NCBI RefSeq assembly: GCF_015672735.1
Contig: NZ_JADABY010000042.1
Location: 1 to 64,000 of the forward strand
Direction: 5' to 3'
DNA length: 64,000 nucleotides
Source of the DNA: Citrobacter sp. Res13-Sevr-PEB04-36
GTDB lineage: Bacteria; Pseudomonadota; Gammaproteobacteria; Enterobacterales; Enterobacteriaceae
Under the pieces are notes generated by a model. The model made no database searches and had not been told where the DNA came from. It was given only the letters and a program-made list of their open reading frames with translations. A program made the translations under genes and the position numbers. This document shows, one piece after another, positions 14,968-27,809 of this stretch. The stretch's first letter is position 1. Every line of letters starts with the position of its first letter.

Positions 14968-16482
14968 ATGCAACAGTCTACCCCGTATCTCTCATTTCGC
15001 GGCATTGGCAAAACCTTCCCAGGCGTTAAGGCGCTTACGGATATTAGCTTCGACTGCTATGCCGGTCAGGTGCATGCACTGATGGGTGAAAATGGCGCCG
15101 GGAAATCAACATTATTAAAAATTCTCAGCGGTAACTATGCGCCAACGACGGGTTCTTTGGTGATCCGCGGCGAGGAGGTTTCGTTTGCTGATACCACCAC
15201 TGCGCTGAACGCCGGTGTCGCCATTATTTACCAGGAACTGCATTTGGTGCCGGAAATGACCGTCGCCGAGAATATTTATTTAGGCCAACTTCCCCACAAG
15301 GGCGGGATTGTGAACCGCTCACTGTTGAACTACGAAGCTGGTTTGCAGTTAAAACATCTGGGGATGGATATCGATCCAGCCACCCCGTTGAAATATCTCT
15401 CCATTGGTCAGTGGCAAATGGTGGAGATTGCCAAAGCGCTGGCGCGTAACGCCAAGATCATCGCGTTTGACGAACCTACCAGCTCACTTTCTGCAAGAGA
15501 GATTGACAATCTGTTCCGCGTGATTCGCGAACTGCGCAATGAGGGACGCATCATTCTGTATGTTTCGCACCGTATGGAAGAGATCTTCGCCCTCAGCGAT
15601 GCCATTACCGTGTTTAAAGATGGGCAGTACGTTAAAACGTTTACGGACATGCAGCAGGTCGATCACGAGGCGCTGGTTCAGGCCATGGTGGGGCGTGACC
15701 TTGGCGATATTTACGGCTGGCAATCCAGACCGTATGGTGCAGAACGTCTGCGCTTGCACGAGGTTAAAGCGCCGGGCGTGCGCACGCCAATCAGTTTATC
15801 AGTGCGTAGCGGTGAAATCGTGGGGTTGTTTGGTCTGGTTGGAGCTGGTCGTAGTGAACTGATGAAAGGATTATTTGGCGGGACGCGGATCACCGAAGGC
15901 CAGGTATTTATTGATGAAAAGCCGATTGATATCCGTAAACCCAGCCACGCGATTGAGGCTGGCATGATGCTGTGCCCGGAAGACCGCAAAGCTGAAGGGA
16001 TTATTCCGGTCCATTCGGTTCGTAACAACATCAATATTAGTGCCCGGCGTAAACATGTTCTGGGCGGATGCCTGATAAACAACGGCTGGGAAGAGACCAA
16101 CGCTGACCACCATATCCGCTCCCTTAACATTAAAACGCCGGGAGCTGAGCAACTGATCATGAACCTCTCCGGGGGAAATCAGCAGAAAGCGATTCTTGGC
16201 CGCTGGTTATCGGAAGATATGAAAGTGATTTTGCTTGATGAACCGACGCGCGGTATTGATGTGGGCGCGAAGCATGAAATTTATAACGTTATTTATGCCC
16301 TGGCGGCGCGCGGTGTTGCCGTGCTGTTTGCCTCCAGTGACCTGCCGGAAGTTCTCGGTGTCGCCGACCGTATTGTGGTGATGAGAGAAGGTGAAATTGC
16401 CGGCGTGTTGCTTCACGAACAGGCGGATGAGCGTCAGGCGTTGAGCCTTGCTATGCCTAAAGTCAGCCAGGCTGTAGCCTGA
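14968..16482 (+). CDS. araG: arabinose ABC transporter ATPase AraG
   Basis: Twin-cassette ATPase of the arabinose importer, 504 residues. The first cassette has Walker [10 protein letters not shown], a degenerate signature LSIGQWQ and Walker B IIAFDEPT. The second has the degenerate Walker [10 protein letters not shown], signature LSGGNQQK and Walker [13 protein letters not shown]. This is the usual layout for sugar importers of the RbsA/AraG/MglA type. It is peripheral on the inner membrane with AraH. Start ATG follows GGAGAC. Confidence 0.97.
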   Translation: MQQSTPYLSFRGIGKTFPGVKALTDISFDCYAGQVHALMGENGAGKSTLLKILSGNYAPTTGSLVIRGEEVSFADTTTALNAGVAIIYQELHLVPEMTVAENIYLGQLPHKGGIVNRSLLNYEAGLQLKHLGMDIDPATPLKYLSIGQWQMVEIAKALARNAKIIAFDEPTSSLSAREIDNLFRVIRELRNEGRIILYVSHRMEEIFALSDAITVFKDGQYVKTFTDMQQVDHEALVQAMVGRDLGDIYGWQSRPYGAERLRLHEVKAPGVRTPISLSVRSGEIVGLFGLVGAGRSELMKGLFGGTRITEGQVFIDEKPIDIRKPSHAIEAGMMLCPEDRKAEGIIPVHSVRNNINISARRKHVLGGCLINNGWEETNADHHIRSLNIKTPGAEQLIMNLSGGNQQKAILGRWLSEDMKVILLDEPTRGIDVGAKHEIYNVIYALAARGVAVLFASSDLPEVLGVADRIVVMREGEIAGVLLHEQADERQALSLAMPKVSQAVA

Positions 16483-16493
16483 GTAAGGAGAGT

Positions 16494-17483
16494 ATGATGT
16501 CTTCCGTTTCTACATCGGGTTCTGGCGCAGCCAAATCAGCGCTAAATCTTGGCAGAATTTGGGATCAGTACGGGATGCTGGTGGTTTTTGCTGTGCTTTT
16601 CCTGGTATGTGCCCTCTTTGTACCAAACTTTGCCTCCTTTATTAATATGAAGGGGCTCGGGCTGGCGGTTTCCATGTCGGGTATGGTCGCGTGTGGGATG
16701 CTGTTTTGCCTGGCCTCCGGCGATTTTGACCTCTCTGTCGCGTCTGTGATTGCCTGTGCCGGGGTTACCACCGCGGTGGTCATTAATATGACCGAAAGTC
16801 TGTGGATCGGCGTAGCTGCCGGGCTGCTGCTGGGCGTGCTTTGCGGTCTGGTGAACGGCTTTGTGATTGCGCGTTTAAAAATAAACGCGCTGATCACCAC
16901 GCTGGCAACAATGCAGATTGTGCGCGGTCTGGCCTACATTATTTCTGACGGTAAAGCAGTTGGTATCGAAGACGAGCGCTTCTTCGCCCTCGGCTATGCT
17001 AACTGGCTGGGGCTACCTGCGCCTATCTGGTTAACCGTTGGTTGCTTCATTATTTTTGGCTTACTGCTGAATAAAACCACCTTTGGGCGTAACACACTGG
17101 CCATTGGCGGTAATGAAGAGGCGGCGCGTCTGGCAGGCGTTCCGGTTGTCCGCACCAAAATCATCATCTTTATCCTTTCCGGTCTGGTATCGGCCGTTGC
17201 GGGGATTATCCTGGCGTCGCGTATGACCAGTGGTCAGCCAATGACCTCTATCGGTTATGAGCTGATTGTCATTTCAGCGTGCGTGCTGGGGGGCGTTTCG
17301 CTGAAAGGTGGCATCGGAAAAATCTCATATGTGGTGGCGGGGGTACTGATCCTTGGGACAGTTGAAAATGCGATGAACTTGCTGAACATTTCTCCGTTCG
17401 CCCAGTATGTAGTACGTGGTTTAATCCTGCTGGCGGCGGTGATCTTTGACCGTTACAAGCAAAAAGCGAAGCGTACCGTTTGA
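16494..17483 (+). CDS. araH: arabinose ABC transporter permease AraH
   Basis: Membrane permease of the importer, 329 residues with about 8-10 hydrophobic segments. The family signature appears as CLASGDFDLSVASVIACAG and the coupling helix region as GRNTLAIGGNEEAARLAGV. Two adjacent ATG codons (16494, 16497) are possible starts after AAGGAG. It lies 11 bp after araG and is followed by a strong terminator, closing the araFGH operon. Confidence 0.96.
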   Translation: MMSSVSTSGSGAAKSALNLGRIWDQYGMLVVFAVLFLVCALFVPNFASFINMKGLGLAVSMSGMVACGMLFCLASGDFDLSVASVIACAGVTTAVVINMTESLWIGVAAGLLLGVLCGLVNGFVIARLKINALITTLATMQIVRGLAYIISDGKAVGIEDERFFALGYANWLGLPAPIWLTVGCFIIFGLLLNKTTFGRNTLAIGGNEEAARLAGVPVVRTKIIIFILSGLVSAVAGIILASRMTSGQPMTSIGYELIVISACVLGGVSLKGGIGKISYVVAGVLILGTVENAMNLLNISPFAQYVVRGLILLAAVIFDRYKQKAKRTV

Positions 17484-17506
17484 TGATTTAACGCCCAACT
17501 TTTTAG

Positions 17507-19835
<2,329 letters not shown>

Positions 19836-19849
19836 CGGTGATCCGGCCA

Positions 19850-20278
19850 TTAATCCCCTGCTAGCGGAACCAATAACACATCGACCTGACTGGCGCTGAT
19901 CACGCTTTTCGCTGAGCAGGATGCTCGCGAAAAGAAGCTGTGGTTATGGTTGCCATAAATGACGAGATCGATGGCGTGTTTACGACAGATATCCAGAATA
20001 TGTTCGTTGAGTGCCCCATAGGTAATAAAGGTGTGCTCAATGGGGTACTGCGCCTCATGGGTGAGCTTGTCGATAAAATTCTGCGTCTCTTCTTGCATCA
20101 CATCACGTAGATCTTCCAGCATGGGAGCCGCGAACTGGTTGTACAGTTCGGGGTCTGAGACCAGGGTTATCAGGCTCACTCGGGCGTTGACAGGACGAGC
20201 GATAGAAACGGCTTTTGCTAACAGCTGGTGGCTTTCGGGGGTGGCGGCAACAGCGACAAGAATGTGTGTGTAGCTCAT
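19850..20278 (-). CDS. uspC: universal stress protein UspC
   Basis: This 142-residue Usp-fold protein starts at MSYTHILVAVA (ATG 20278, GGAG upstream). The frame is open to 20380, but homology begins here. The C-terminal half carries GNHNHSFFSRASCSAKSVI, as in E. coli UspC. This class lacks the classical ATP-binding GxxG-x9-G loop of UspFG. E. coli UspC is linked to stress survival, motility and osmotic signalling through KdpD. It is divergent from flhDC across a 525-bp regulatory gap. Confidence 0.93.
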   Translation of the reverse strand: MSYTHILVAVAATPESHQLLAKAVSIARPVNARVSLITLVSDPELYNQFAAPMLEDLRDVMQEETQNFIDKLTHEAQYPIEHTFITYGALNEHILDICRKHAIDLVIYGNHNHSFFSRASCSAKSVISASQVDVLLVPLAGD

Positions 20279-20803
20279 AACTCGCTCCTTAAATACAAGA
20301 ATTATGAGAGAACTTTTAGCGTTACTCCGTGTTTCTTCATACTGCAACGTTTTGTGCGGCAATTGTGTGAATGTCATCATGATTATTCATTAATTATTCT
20401 TATAAATAGAATATTCACATCACATAAGCTGAAAATCTGTTCAGCGTATTTAAGTGAAACTCTCGGCTAATGAAAACAATGTGTTAATAAAAAATAAACA
20501 AAAGGCTGGTTTATGTGATCTACATCACATATTCTTTAAATTCGCAGCATGGCTCCGTTGTATGTGTAACTGACGGCGGGTAGAGTTGCGTCGAATTAGG
20601 AAAAATCTTAGGCATTTGTAAGAATTGATGTGAGCTTGTAAGGAACGCGGCCTTCTTAAAAAGGGATGTTTACACAACGCGTAAATGCCGTAACGCTGCT
20701 ATGTATTTGACCTTTTGCTTTTTTTTTACCGGGCCTTCCCGGCGACATCACGGGGTGCGGTTTTACCGCATAAAAATAATGTTGGTTATTATGGATGCAA
20801 ATA
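20279..20803 (+). promoter_or_regulatory. flhDC promoter and long leader region
   Basis: This 525-bp gap between divergent uspC and flhD is the flagellar master-operon control region. It is AT-rich (20380-20510), as expected for H-NS. It has a near-perfect CRP site at 20514-20529 and a long leader before flhD. In E. coli this leader binds CsrA and several small RNAs, and the promoter integrates RcsB, OmpR and LrhA. Those sites cannot be placed with confidence here. Confidence 0.75.
20514..20529 (+). promoter_or_regulatory. CRP site of flhDC
   Basis: TGTGATCTACATCACA matches the CRP core TGTGA-N6-TCACA exactly. It is about 275 bp upstream of flhD, where E. coli flhDC is activated by cAMP-CRP. 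Confidence 0.9.
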
Positions 20804-21145
20804 ATGCATACATCCGAGTTGCTGAAACACATTTATGACATAAATTTGTCATATTTATTGCTTGCACAACGTCTAATCGTTCAGGACAAGGCTTCCGCGA
20901 TGTTTCGCCTTGGGATCAGCGAAGAGATGGCGGACACGTTGGGAACATTAACCCTTCCTCAGATGGTCAAACTGGCTGAGACAAACCAACTGGTCTGCCA
21001 TTTCCGATTTGACGATCATCAAACAGTTACCCGACTCACGCAAGATTCCCGCGTCGACGATCTTCAGCAAATTCATACAGGTATCATGCTTTCAACGCGT
21101 CTGTTAAGTGACATCAATGACGCGGCGCGTAAGAAAAGGGCCTGA
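20804..21145 (+). CDS. flhD: flagellar master regulator subunit FlhD
   Basis: FlhD pairs with FlhC in the FlhD4C2 activator of class 2 flagellar promoters. It has 113 residues from ATG 20804 ([14 protein letters not shown]). An upstream in-frame ATG at 20795 would add three residues. It is three residues shorter than E. coli FlhD because the C-terminal linker before RKKRA is shorter. The highly conserved dimer region and [18 protein letters not shown]-like segment are intact. flhC begins 2 bp after the stop. Confidence 0.95.
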   Translation: MHTSELLKHIYDINLSYLLLAQRLIVQDKASAMFRLGISEEMADTLGTLTLPQMVKLAETNQLVCHFRFDDHQTVTRLTQDSRVDDLQQIHTGIMLSTRLLSDINDAARKKRA

Positions 21146-21147
21146 TT

Positions 21148-21726
21148 ATGAGCGAAAAAAGCATCGTTCAGGAAGCGCGTGATATCCAGTTAGCCATGGA
21201 ATTGATCACACTGGGCGCTCGTTTGCAAATGCTGGAAAGCGAAACGCAATTAAGTCGTGGCCGTCTTATTAAGCTGTATAAAGAATTACGCGGTAGCCCT
21301 CCGCCGAAAGGTATGCTTCCTTTTTCAACCGATTGGTTTATGACATGGGAGCAAAACATCCATGCTTCTATGTTCTGCAATGCATGGCAATTTCTTCTCA
21401 AAACGGGCCTGTGCAGCGGCGTAGATGCCGTCATTAAAGCGTATCGTTTGTATCTTGAACAATGCCCGCAACCGGCTGAAGGGCCGCTGCTGGCGTTAAC
21501 CCGCGCGTGGACGCTTGTCCGTTTTGTCGATAGTGGGTTGTTAGAACTTTCTACCTGTAACTGCTGTGGCGGTAATTTTATTACTCACGCGCACCAACCC
21601 GTGGGCAGCTTTGCCTGCAGTTTGTGCCAGCCGCCATCGCGCGCCGTAAAAAGACGTAAACTTTCCCAGAATGCTGCCGATATTATTCCACAACTGCTGG
21701 ATGAACAGATCGAACAGGCTGTTTAA
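21148..21726 (+). CDS. flhC: flagellar master regulator subunit FlhC
   Basis: DNA-contacting subunit of FlhD4C2, 192 residues, the usual length. The C-terminal zinc site is visible as two Cys-x2-Cys pairs (CNCC and CSLC). The start ([16 protein letters not shown]) is 2 bp after flhD. The last part of the gene also contains the sigma-28 promoter of motR/motA (21657-21683), so coding and promoter information overlap. Confidence 0.96.
   Translation: MSEKSIVQEARDIQLAMELITLGARLQMLESETQLSRGRLIKLYKELRGSPPPKGMLPFSTDWFMTWEQNIHASMFCNAWQFLLKTGLCSGVDAVIKAYRLYLEQCPQPAEGPLLALTRAWTLVRFVDSGLLELSTCNCCGGNFITHAHQPVGSFACSLCQPPSRAVKRRKLSQNAADIIPQLLDEQIEQAV
21657..21683 (+). promoter_or_regulatory. sigma-28 (FliA) promoter inside flhC for motR and motA
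   Basis: TAAA (21657-21660), 15 bases, then GCCGATAT (21676-21683) matches the FliA consensus TAAA-N15-GCCGATAA with one mismatch in the last base. It lies in the 3' end of flhC, the same location as in E. coli. Confidence 0.88.
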
Positions 21727-21784
21727 CTGATACGGTGTGGATAGACACTCCAGCAGCGGTAAGTCATTACCGCTGCTTTTTTTT
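21690..21784 (+). ncRNA. motR: MotR small RNA (motA 5' leader RNA)
   Basis: An RNA of about 95 nt is expected, from initiation about 7 bases after the sigma-28 -10 element to the intrinsic terminator at 21752-21784. E. coli MotR is a FliA-dependent, Hfq-binding RNA made from this exact place and reported to affect flagellar and ribosomal-protein genes. Promoter and terminator are both clear. The 5' end is estimated from promoter spacing. Read-through must reach motA, so the terminator probably also attenuates motA. Confidence 0.75.
21752..21784 (+). terminator. strong intrinsic terminator between flhC and motA
   Basis: AGCAGCGGTAA, GTCA, TTACCGCTGCT is a perfect 11-bp stem followed by eight T. 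It ends flhDC and probably MotR. Confidence 0.9.
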
Positions 21785-21851
21785 GTCCTGACCATTGAGT
21801 TAACTACCCGACTGCGCATCCTGTCATAGTCAATTGCGAAAGGATGATATC

Positions 21852-22739
21852 GTGCTGATCTTAATAGGTTACCTGGTTGTTATTGGTACAGTTTTCGGCG
21901 GCTACATGATGACCGGCGGACACCTTGGGGCACTCTATCAACCGGCTGAGCTGGTGATCATCGGTGGCGCAGGTATCGGGGCATTCATAGTCGGTAATAA
22001 CGGTAAAGCCATTAAAGGGACGATGAAAGCGATCCCGCTACTTTTTCGTCGCTCGAAATACACCAAAGCCATGTATATGGATCTGCTGGCGTTGTTGTAT
22101 CGCCTGATGGCCAAGTCACGCCAGCAGGGTATGTTCTCGCTCGAACGTGATATCGAAAACCCTAAAGAAAGTGAAATCTTTGCCAGCTATCCGCGCATTA
22201 TCGCGGATGCCGTGATGCTTGATTTTATCGTCGACTATCTGCGTCTGATTATCAGCGGCAATATGAATACGTTTGAAATTGAAGCGTTGATGGACGAAGA
22301 AATTGAAACGCATGAAAGTGAGTCGGAAGTCCCGGCCAACAGTCTGGCGATGGTGGGAGATTCATTACCGGCTTTCGGTATCGTAGCGGCGGTGATGGGC
22401 GTGGTACACGCGCTGGCCTCGGCCGATCGTCCAGCGGCTGAACTGGGGGCTCTTATTGCACATGCAATGGTGGGGACGTTCCTCGGGATTTTACTGGCCT
22501 ACGGTTTTATTTCTCCGCTCGCCAGCGTGTTACGTCAGAAAAGTGCCGAAACCACCAAAATGATGCAATGCGTGAAGATCACTCTGCTTTCCAACCTGAA
22601 CGGCTACGCTCCGCCGATTGCCGTCGAATTTGGTCGTAAGACGCTGTATTCCAGCGAACGTCCGTCGTTTATCGAACTGGAAGAACATGTTCGTGCGGTG
22701 AGAAACCCAACTGCGCAGCAAACGACCGAGGAAGTATGA
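21852..22739 (+). CDS. motA: flagellar stator protein MotA
   Basis: Proton-channel stator component with four membrane helices, 295 residues. It starts at GTG 21852 with AAGGAT 8 bases upstream. This restores the E. coli start and places Arg90 and Glu98 (torque residues contacting FliG) at their canonical positions. A TTG start six codons earlier is less likely. The conserved loop prolines lie in DSLPAFG and SPLASV. The stop overlaps motB as ATGA, so translation is coupled. Confidence 0.95.
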   Translation: MLILIGYLVVIGTVFGGYMMTGGHLGALYQPAELVIIGGAGIGAFIVGNNGKAIKGTMKAIPLLFRRSKYTKAMYMDLLALLYRLMAKSRQQGMFSLERDIENPKESEIFASYPRIIADAVMLDFIVDYLRLIISGNMNTFEIEALMDEEIETHESESEVPANSLAMVGDSLPAFGIVAAVMGVVHALASADRPAAELGALIAHAMVGTFLGILLAYGFISPLASVLRQKSAETTKMMQCVKITLLSNLNGYAPPIAVEFGRKTLYSSERPSFIELEEHVRAVRNPTAQQTTEEV

Positions 22740-23665
22740 AAAATCAGGCCCATCCCATTATCGTCGTAAAGCGACGAAAACATAAAGGTCACGGTGGTGG
22801 GGCGCATGGTTCATGGAAAATTGCCTACGCCGATTTTATGACCGCGATGATGGCTTTCTTTCTGGTGATGTGGCTCATTTCCATTTCCAGCCCGAAAGAA
22901 CTGATTCAAATTGCTGAATATTTCCGTACGCCTCTGGCCACCGCGGTAACCGGTGGAAATCGTATTTCAAACAGCCAAAGCCCGATCCCAGGTGGGGGGG
23001 ATGACTACACCCAGCAGCAGGGAGAAGTTAACCGACAGCCGAATATTGAAGAGCTGAGAAAACGCATGGAACAAAGCCGCCTGAGCAAATTACGCGGCGA
23101 CCTGGATCAGCTTATTGAGTCCGATCCTAAGCTGCGCGCACTGCGTCCGCATTTGAAAATCGATTTGGTGCAGGAAGGGCTGCGTATTCAGATTATTGAC
23201 AGTCAGAACCGCCCAATGTTTAAGACCGGCAGCGCCGAGGTTGAACCTTACATGCGCGATATCCTGCGGGCGATTGCGCCGGTTTTAAACGGCATCCCTA
23301 ACCGCGTTAGCTTGTCCGGTCATACGGATGATTATCCTTACGCCAACGGTGAGAAAGGCTACAGCAACTGGGAACTGTCAGCCGATCGCGCCAATGCCTC
23401 GCGCCGCGAACTGGTCAGCGGCGGTCTGGATACGGGAAAAATATTACGAGTGGTAGGCATGGCCGCCACGATGCGTCTGAGCGATCGCGGTCCTGAGGAC
23501 GCCATCAACCGCCGTATAAGTCTGCTGGTGCTGAATAAGCAGGCGGAAGAGGCCATTTTGCATGAAAACGCTGAAAGCCAGAATGAGCCGGTAAGTGTCT
23601 TACAACCGCCTGCGGTCGTTCCGCCGGTAAGCGTTCCCACATCGCCACCAGCCAATCCGAGGTGA
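22736..23665 (+). CDS. motB: flagellar stator protein MotB
   Basis: Single-pass stator subunit that anchors to peptidoglycan, 309 residues. The short cytoplasmic N-terminus is followed by the membrane helix [18 protein letters not shown]. Its Asp33 corresponds to the proton-carrying Asp32 of E. coli, shifted by one extra Gly in the HKGHGGG stretch. The OmpA-like peptidoglycan-binding domain covers about 150-270, with [11 protein letters not shown] and NRRISLLVL. The Pro-rich tail is normal. cheA starts 4 bp later. Confidence 0.95.
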   Translation: MKNQAHPIIVVKRRKHKGHGGGAHGSWKIAYADFMTAMMAFFLVMWLISISSPKELIQIAEYFRTPLATAVTGGNRISNSQSPIPGGGDDYTQQQGEVNRQPNIEELRKRMEQSRLSKLRGDLDQLIESDPKLRALRPHLKIDLVQEGLRIQIIDSQNRPMFKTGSAEVEPYMRDILRAIAPVLNGIPNRVSLSGHTDDYPYANGEKGYSNWELSADRANASRRELVSGGLDTGKILRVVGMAATMRLSDRGPEDAINRRISLLVLNKQAEEAILHENAESQNEPVSVLQPPAVVPPVSVPTSPPANPR

Positions 23666-23669
23666 TAGC

Positions 23670-25694
23670 GTGAGCATGGATATTAGCGATTTTTATCAGA
23701 CCTTTTTTGATGAAGCTGACGAACTGTTGGCTGACATGGAGCAGCACCTGCTTGATTTGGTTCCTGAATCTCCGGATTCCGAACAACTGAATGCCATTTT
23801 TCGTGCGGCGCACTCGATTAAAGGCGGGGCGGGCACCTTCGGCTTTACTATTTTGCAGGAAACGACCCATTTAATGGAGAACCTGCTGGATGAAGCGCGG
23901 CGTGGTGAGATGCAGCTCAATGCCGACATTATCAACCTGTTTTTGGAAACAAAAGATATTATGCAAGAACAGCTCGACGCCTATAAAAGCTCAGAAGAGC
24001 CGGATGCCGCCAGCTTTGAGTACATTTGTCATGCGCTACGTCAGTTAGCGCTCGAAGCAAAAGGCGAAACTTCACCCGCCGTCGTCAACACCGCAAAATT
24101 GAGTGTTGTCGACGGTTCAGCGATGCAGGAAGAGACGATTGAGCATGAAACTGCCGCCGTTGAAGAGGTTAAAAAGCGGATTGTCCTCTCGCGTCTGAAA
24201 GCCGGAGAAGTGGATTTACTGGAAGAAGAGCTGGGAAATCTGGCGACCCTATCGGATGTGGTCAAAAGCAGCGACACGCTGTCGGCAACGATTGATGGTG
24301 ACCTCGCGGAAGATGACATCATCGCGGTACTTTGCTTTGTCATCGAAGCCGACCAGATTGAGTTTACTTCCATCGTGGCTGCCCCCGTTGAGGCGGTGAC
24401 CGTGATAGATGAACCACAGCCGGTTGCTGTTGTCCCGGAGGTTAAAACCGCCGCCAGCGAGCCGCCACACGGTCGCGTCGAACGAGAAAAACCCGCGCGC
24501 GCCAGCGAATCTACCAGCATCCGCGTGGCAGTTGAAAAGGTCGATCAGTTGATTAACCTGGTCGGCGAACTGGTGATCACGCAGTCGATGCTGGCCCAGC
24601 GTTCGAACGAATTGGATCCGGTAAACCATGGCGATCTCATCACCAGCATGGGTCAGTTACAACGTAACGCCCGTGACTTGCAAGAATCTGTGATGTCGAT
24701 TCGTATGATGCCAATGGAGTATGTCTTCAGCCGTTTCCCTCGATTGGTGCGCGACCTGGCGGGCAAGTTGGGGAAACAGGTTGAGCTGACGCAAATTGGT
24801 AGCTCCACCGAACTCGATAAGAGTTTGATTGAACGTATTATCGATCCGCTGACCCACCTGGTGCGTAACAGCCTCGACCACGGTATCGAATTGCCGGAAA
24901 AACGCCTTGAATCCGGGAAAAATCCGGTCGGTAACCTGACGCTTTCTGCTGAACACCAGGGCGGGAACATCTGTATCGAAGTCACCGATGACGGTGCGGG
25001 CCTCAACCGTGAGCGCATCCTGGCCAAAGCCATCTCGCAGGGCATGCCGATCCACGACAACATGAGCGATGACGAAGTCGGCATGCTGATTTTCGCGCCG
25101 GGATTCTCGACCGCTGAGCAGGTGACGGATGTCTCTGGTCGCGGTGTTGGGATGGACGTGGTGAAGCGAAACATCCAGGAAATGGGTGGGCATGTTGAGA
25201 TCCAATCGAAGCAGGGACAGGGCACAACTATCCGGATTTTGCTGCCGCTGACGTTGGCGATTCTGGACGGCATGTCTGTTCGTGTGGCGGATGAGGTCTT
25301 CATTTTACCGCTAAACGCGGTGATGGAGTCGCTGCAACCCCGCGAAGAAGATCTGCACCCTCTGGCTGGGGGAGAACGTGTGCTTGAAGTGCGTGGTGAA
25401 TATTTACCACTGGTTGAGTTGTGGAAAGTCTTTGAGGTTGAAGGCGCGAAGACTGAAGCGACTCAGGGCATCGTGGTTATTTTACAAAGTGCGGGACGCC
25501 GCTATGCGCTGCTGGTTGATCAACTTATTGGTCAACACCAGGTGGTGGTAAAAAATCTGGAAAGCAATTACCGCAAAGTACCCGGCATTTCTGCCGCAAC
25601 GATCCTTGGCGACGGTAGCGTCGCGCTGATTGTCGATGTCTCTGCATTGCAGGGGTTAAACCGCGAACAACGTGTGGCGATCACCGCCGACTGA
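23670..25694 (+). CDS. cheA: chemotaxis histidine kinase CheA
   Basis: Kinase linking receptors to CheY and CheB, 674 residues from GTG 23670. The domain order is P1 (phosphorylated His48 in AAHSIKGG), P2 (about 170-245, binds CheY and CheB), P3 dimerisation, P4 ATPase ([25 protein letters not shown]) and P5, the CheW-like domain. It is 20 residues longer than E. coli CheA (654). The extra length is in the linkers flanking P2 (about 130-165 and 245-270), which tolerate variation. An internal start for a short form lacking His48 is plausible near Met100. cheW follows in 21 bp. Confidence 0.95.
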   Translation: MSMDISDFYQTFFDEADELLADMEQHLLDLVPESPDSEQLNAIFRAAHSIKGGAGTFGFTILQETTHLMENLLDEARRGEMQLNADIINLFLETKDIMQEQLDAYKSSEEPDAASFEYICHALRQLALEAKGETSPAVVNTAKLSVVDGSAMQEETIEHETAAVEEVKKRIVLSRLKAGEVDLLEEELGNLATLSDVVKSSDTLSATIDGDLAEDDIIAVLCFVIEADQIEFTSIVAAPVEAVTVIDEPQPVAVVPEVKTAASEPPHGRVEREKPARASESTSIRVAVEKVDQLINLVGELVITQSMLAQRSNELDPVNHGDLITSMGQLQRNARDLQESVMSIRMMPMEYVFSRFPRLVRDLAGKLGKQVELTQIGSSTELDKSLIERIIDPLTHLVRNSLDHGIELPEKRLESGKNPVGNLTLSAEHQGGNICIEVTDDGAGLNRERILAKAISQGMPIHDNMSDDEVGMLIFAPGFSTAEQVTDVSGRGVGMDVVKRNIQEMGGHVEIQSKQGQGTTIRILLPLTLAILDGMSVRVADEVFILPLNAVMESLQPREEDLHPLAGGERVLEVRGEYLPLVELWKVFEVEGAKTEATQGIVVILQSAGRRYALLVDQLIGQHQVVVKNLESNYRKVPGISAATILGDGSVALIVDVSALQGLNREQRVAITAD

Positions 25695-25715
25695 TTGAGT
25701 GAGAAAGGGAATAAT

Positions 25716-26219
25716 ATGACCGGTATGAGTAATGTAACTAAACTGGCCGGCGAACCGTCAGGTCAGGAATTCCTCGTGTTTACGCTGGGGGATGAAGAGT
25801 ACGGTATCGATATTCTGAAAGTGCAGGAAATCCGTGGCTACGATCAGGTCACGCGTATCGCCAATACGCCGTCTTTTATTAAAGGGGTGACCAACCTGCG
25901 CGGGGTGATTGTGCCCATTGTTGACCTGCGTGTGAAGTTTAGCCAGAGTGACGTTGATTACAACGAGAACACCGTGGTGATTGTGCTAAATCTGGGGCAA
26001 CGCGTGGTGGGTATCGTGGTGGATGGCGTGTCGGATGTGCTGTCGTTGACGACCGATCAGATCCGCCCGGCGCCGGAATTCGCGGTCACGTTGTCAACGG
26101 AATACCTGACCGGTTTGGGCGCGCTGGGCGATCGGATGCTGATTTTGGTCAACATCGAGAAGTTGCTGAACAGCGAAGAGATGGCATTGCTGGATATTGC
26201 AGCAAGTCACGTAGCCTGA
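25716..26219 (+). CDS. cheW: chemotaxis adaptor CheW
   Basis: Adaptor that links CheA P5 to receptors, 167 residues. The start is ATG 25716 ([14 protein letters not shown]), as in E. coli. A TTG seven codons upstream, directly abutting cheA, is less likely because AAAGGGA precedes the ATG. CheW-fold landmarks are intact ([40 protein letters not shown]). It ends the motAB-cheAW unit and is followed by REP sequence. Confidence 0.96.
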   Translation: MTGMSNVTKLAGEPSGQEFLVFTLGDEEYGIDILKVQEIRGYDQVTRIANTPSFIKGVTNLRGVIVPIVDLRVKFSQSDVDYNENTVVIVLNLGQRVVGIVVDGVSDVLSLTTDQIRPAPEFAVTLSTEYLTGLGALGDRMLILVNIEKLLNSEEMALLDIAASHVA

Positions 26220-26223
26220 CCGT

Positions 26224-26307
26224 CATATCGGATGACGCTGAAAGCGCCTTATCTGGTCTGCAAGATTGCTCATTGTAGGCCGGATAAGCGTAGCGCCATC
26301 CGGCATA
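26224..26307. repeat. REP elements after cheW
   Basis: GTAGGCCGGATAAGCG...CGCCATCCGGCAT at 26275-26306 is a complete REP palindrome. A weaker partner (ATCGGATGACGC...GCGCCTTATCTGG) lies at 26226-26257. They separate cheW from the convergent symporter gene. Confidence 0.75.
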
Positions 26308-26315
26308 TTCTCATT

Positions 26316-27575
26316 TCAGGCTTCCTGCTCCACCAGTTCAGGTTCTTCTTCCAGTAACCCTTCATTCTGCGCCAACATTGCGGTGGCGATCCCGTTGCCT
26401 AACACGTTAATCGCCGAACGTCCCATATCAAGGAAGTGGTCGATACCCATCAACAACAGAATACCGGCAACCGGGATATTAAAGCTGGGAATCGTTGCCG
26501 CCAGAACTACCAGTGCCGAACGCGGCACGCCGGCAATCCCTTTTGAAGCCAACATCAACGTCAGCATTAGCACAGTGATTTCGGCGAAAGAAAGGTGAAT
26601 GTTATAGGCCTGCGCAATAAACATTGATGCAAAAGAGCAGTACACCATTGAGCCGACCAGGTTAAATGAGTAGCCGATGGGCAGCACAAACGACACGATG
26701 TTGCGCGAGCAGCCAAATTTTGTCAGTTGCTCAAGCGTTTTTGGATACGCGGCTTCAGAGCTGCTGGTGGTGAAGGCTACCAGCACCGGATCTTTCAGCA
26801 TGCTGACCAGGCGGAAGACCTCTTTTTTCAGCATCACGTAGCCGACCGCTAACAGCACCAGGCAGGTCAACACGATAGCAAGGTAATAGCCGCCGATGAA
26901 CGAGGCATAGTTGAGCAGGATCCCCAGCCCCTGGGTGGCGATGACGGAGGAGATGGCGGCAAAAATAGCCAGCGGAGCCACGTACATCACATACCCGGTC
27001 ACCTTCAACATAATGTGGGAGACCACATCCAGTGCGGCGACCAGCGGCGCGTTAAATTTCTCACCGAGTGAGGCCCCACCAATACCGAAAAACATTGAGA
27101 ACACCACGATCTGCAGGATCTCATTATTGGCCATGGCTTCGGCGATACTGGTCGGAATAGTGTGAGTGAGAAAACCTTTCAGACTCATGCCGCTGACGGC
27201 GAGGCCTGTATCGGTGGCTTCCAGTGGAATGGCCAGGTTCAGCCCGCTTCCGGGTTGTTCAAGGGAGACCACTAAAAGACCGACCAGAATAGACAGCACG
27301 GAGGAACTGATAAACCAAATCATGGCTTTACCCCCGACGCGACCGATGGTAGATGTTTCTCCCAGCCGCATAATGCCAACGGTCAGCGTACTGAAGACTA
27401 ACGGCGCAATGACCATTTTAATCAGCCGCAAGAAAATGTCGGTGAGTAGCGTGATATTACCAGCCCAGGCGGTTACTACGTCCGGAGAGGCCCAGGAGTG
27501 GATCACTGCGCCTGACAAGATCCCTGCCAGCATAAAGACCACGATGAACAACGTGAGTTTGTTTGCGTTTGCCAC
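26316..27575 (-). CDS. dicarboxylate/amino-acid:cation symporter (DAACS family)
   Basis: This 419-residue inner-membrane carrier belongs to the GltP/DctA/GltPh family. It has about eight hydrophobic helices, the hairpin-loop segment AFTTSSSEAAYPKTLEQL (family usually SSSSATLP) and the transport-motif region PIGYSFNLVGSMVYC (family NMDGTA-like). It would import acidic amino acids or C4-dicarboxylates with cations, but the exact substrate is not predictable. The C-terminus is acidic (LLEEEPELVEQEA). It is inserted between cheW and tar and is divergent from tar. E. coli K-12 has nothing here. A functional link to the aspartate receptor Tar is attractive but inferred. Confidence 0.85.
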   Translation of the reverse strand: MANANKLTLFIVVFMLAGILSGAVIHSWASPDVVTAWAGNITLLTDIFLRLIKMVIAPLVFSTLTVGIMRLGETSTIGRVGGKAMIWFISSSVLSILVGLLVVSLEQPGSGLNLAIPLEATDTGLAVSGMSLKGFLTHTIPTSIAEAMANNEILQIVVFSMFFGIGGASLGEKFNAPLVAALDVVSHIMLKVTGYVMYVAPLAIFAAISSVIATQGLGILLNYASFIGGYYLAIVLTCLVLLAVGYVMLKKEVFRLVSMLKDPVLVAFTTSSSEAAYPKTLEQLTKFGCSRNIVSFVLPIGYSFNLVGSMVYCSFASMFIAQAYNIHLSFAEITVLMLTLMLASKGIAGVPRSALVVLAATIPSFNIPVAGILLLMGIDHFLDMGRSAINVLGNGIATAMLAQNEGLLEEEPELVEQEA

Positions 27576-27782
27576 TAAAAATCCCTCAGTAATGATTTAA
27601 CATTCATTTCCCAGCTACTCATTTTTTATACTTATTAAGTGGTAGCGAAACATTCATCATATAAATTGAATTAAAGCGGGGAGGGATACAACTTTTTTTA
27701 ATTTTTTATCCATTTTGTTGTGGCGCCAGCGTGTCCGCGTTGTCACACCTCTCTTTCCTGCAGGATTTCCTTTTCGCAAACG

Positions 27783-27809
27783 TAAAGTTATTTGGGCGGG
27801 TGCCGATAA
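27783..27809 (+). promoter_or_regulatory. sigma-28 (FliA) promoter of tar
   Basis: TAAA (27783-27786), 15 bases, then GCCGATAA (27802-27809): a perfect match to the FliA consensus, 31 bp before the tar start codon. Confidence 0.93.

Noticed and set aside
24653-25303. Long minus-strand frames opposite cheA
   Set aside because: They are shadows of GC-rich cheA codons with no independent start signals or domains.
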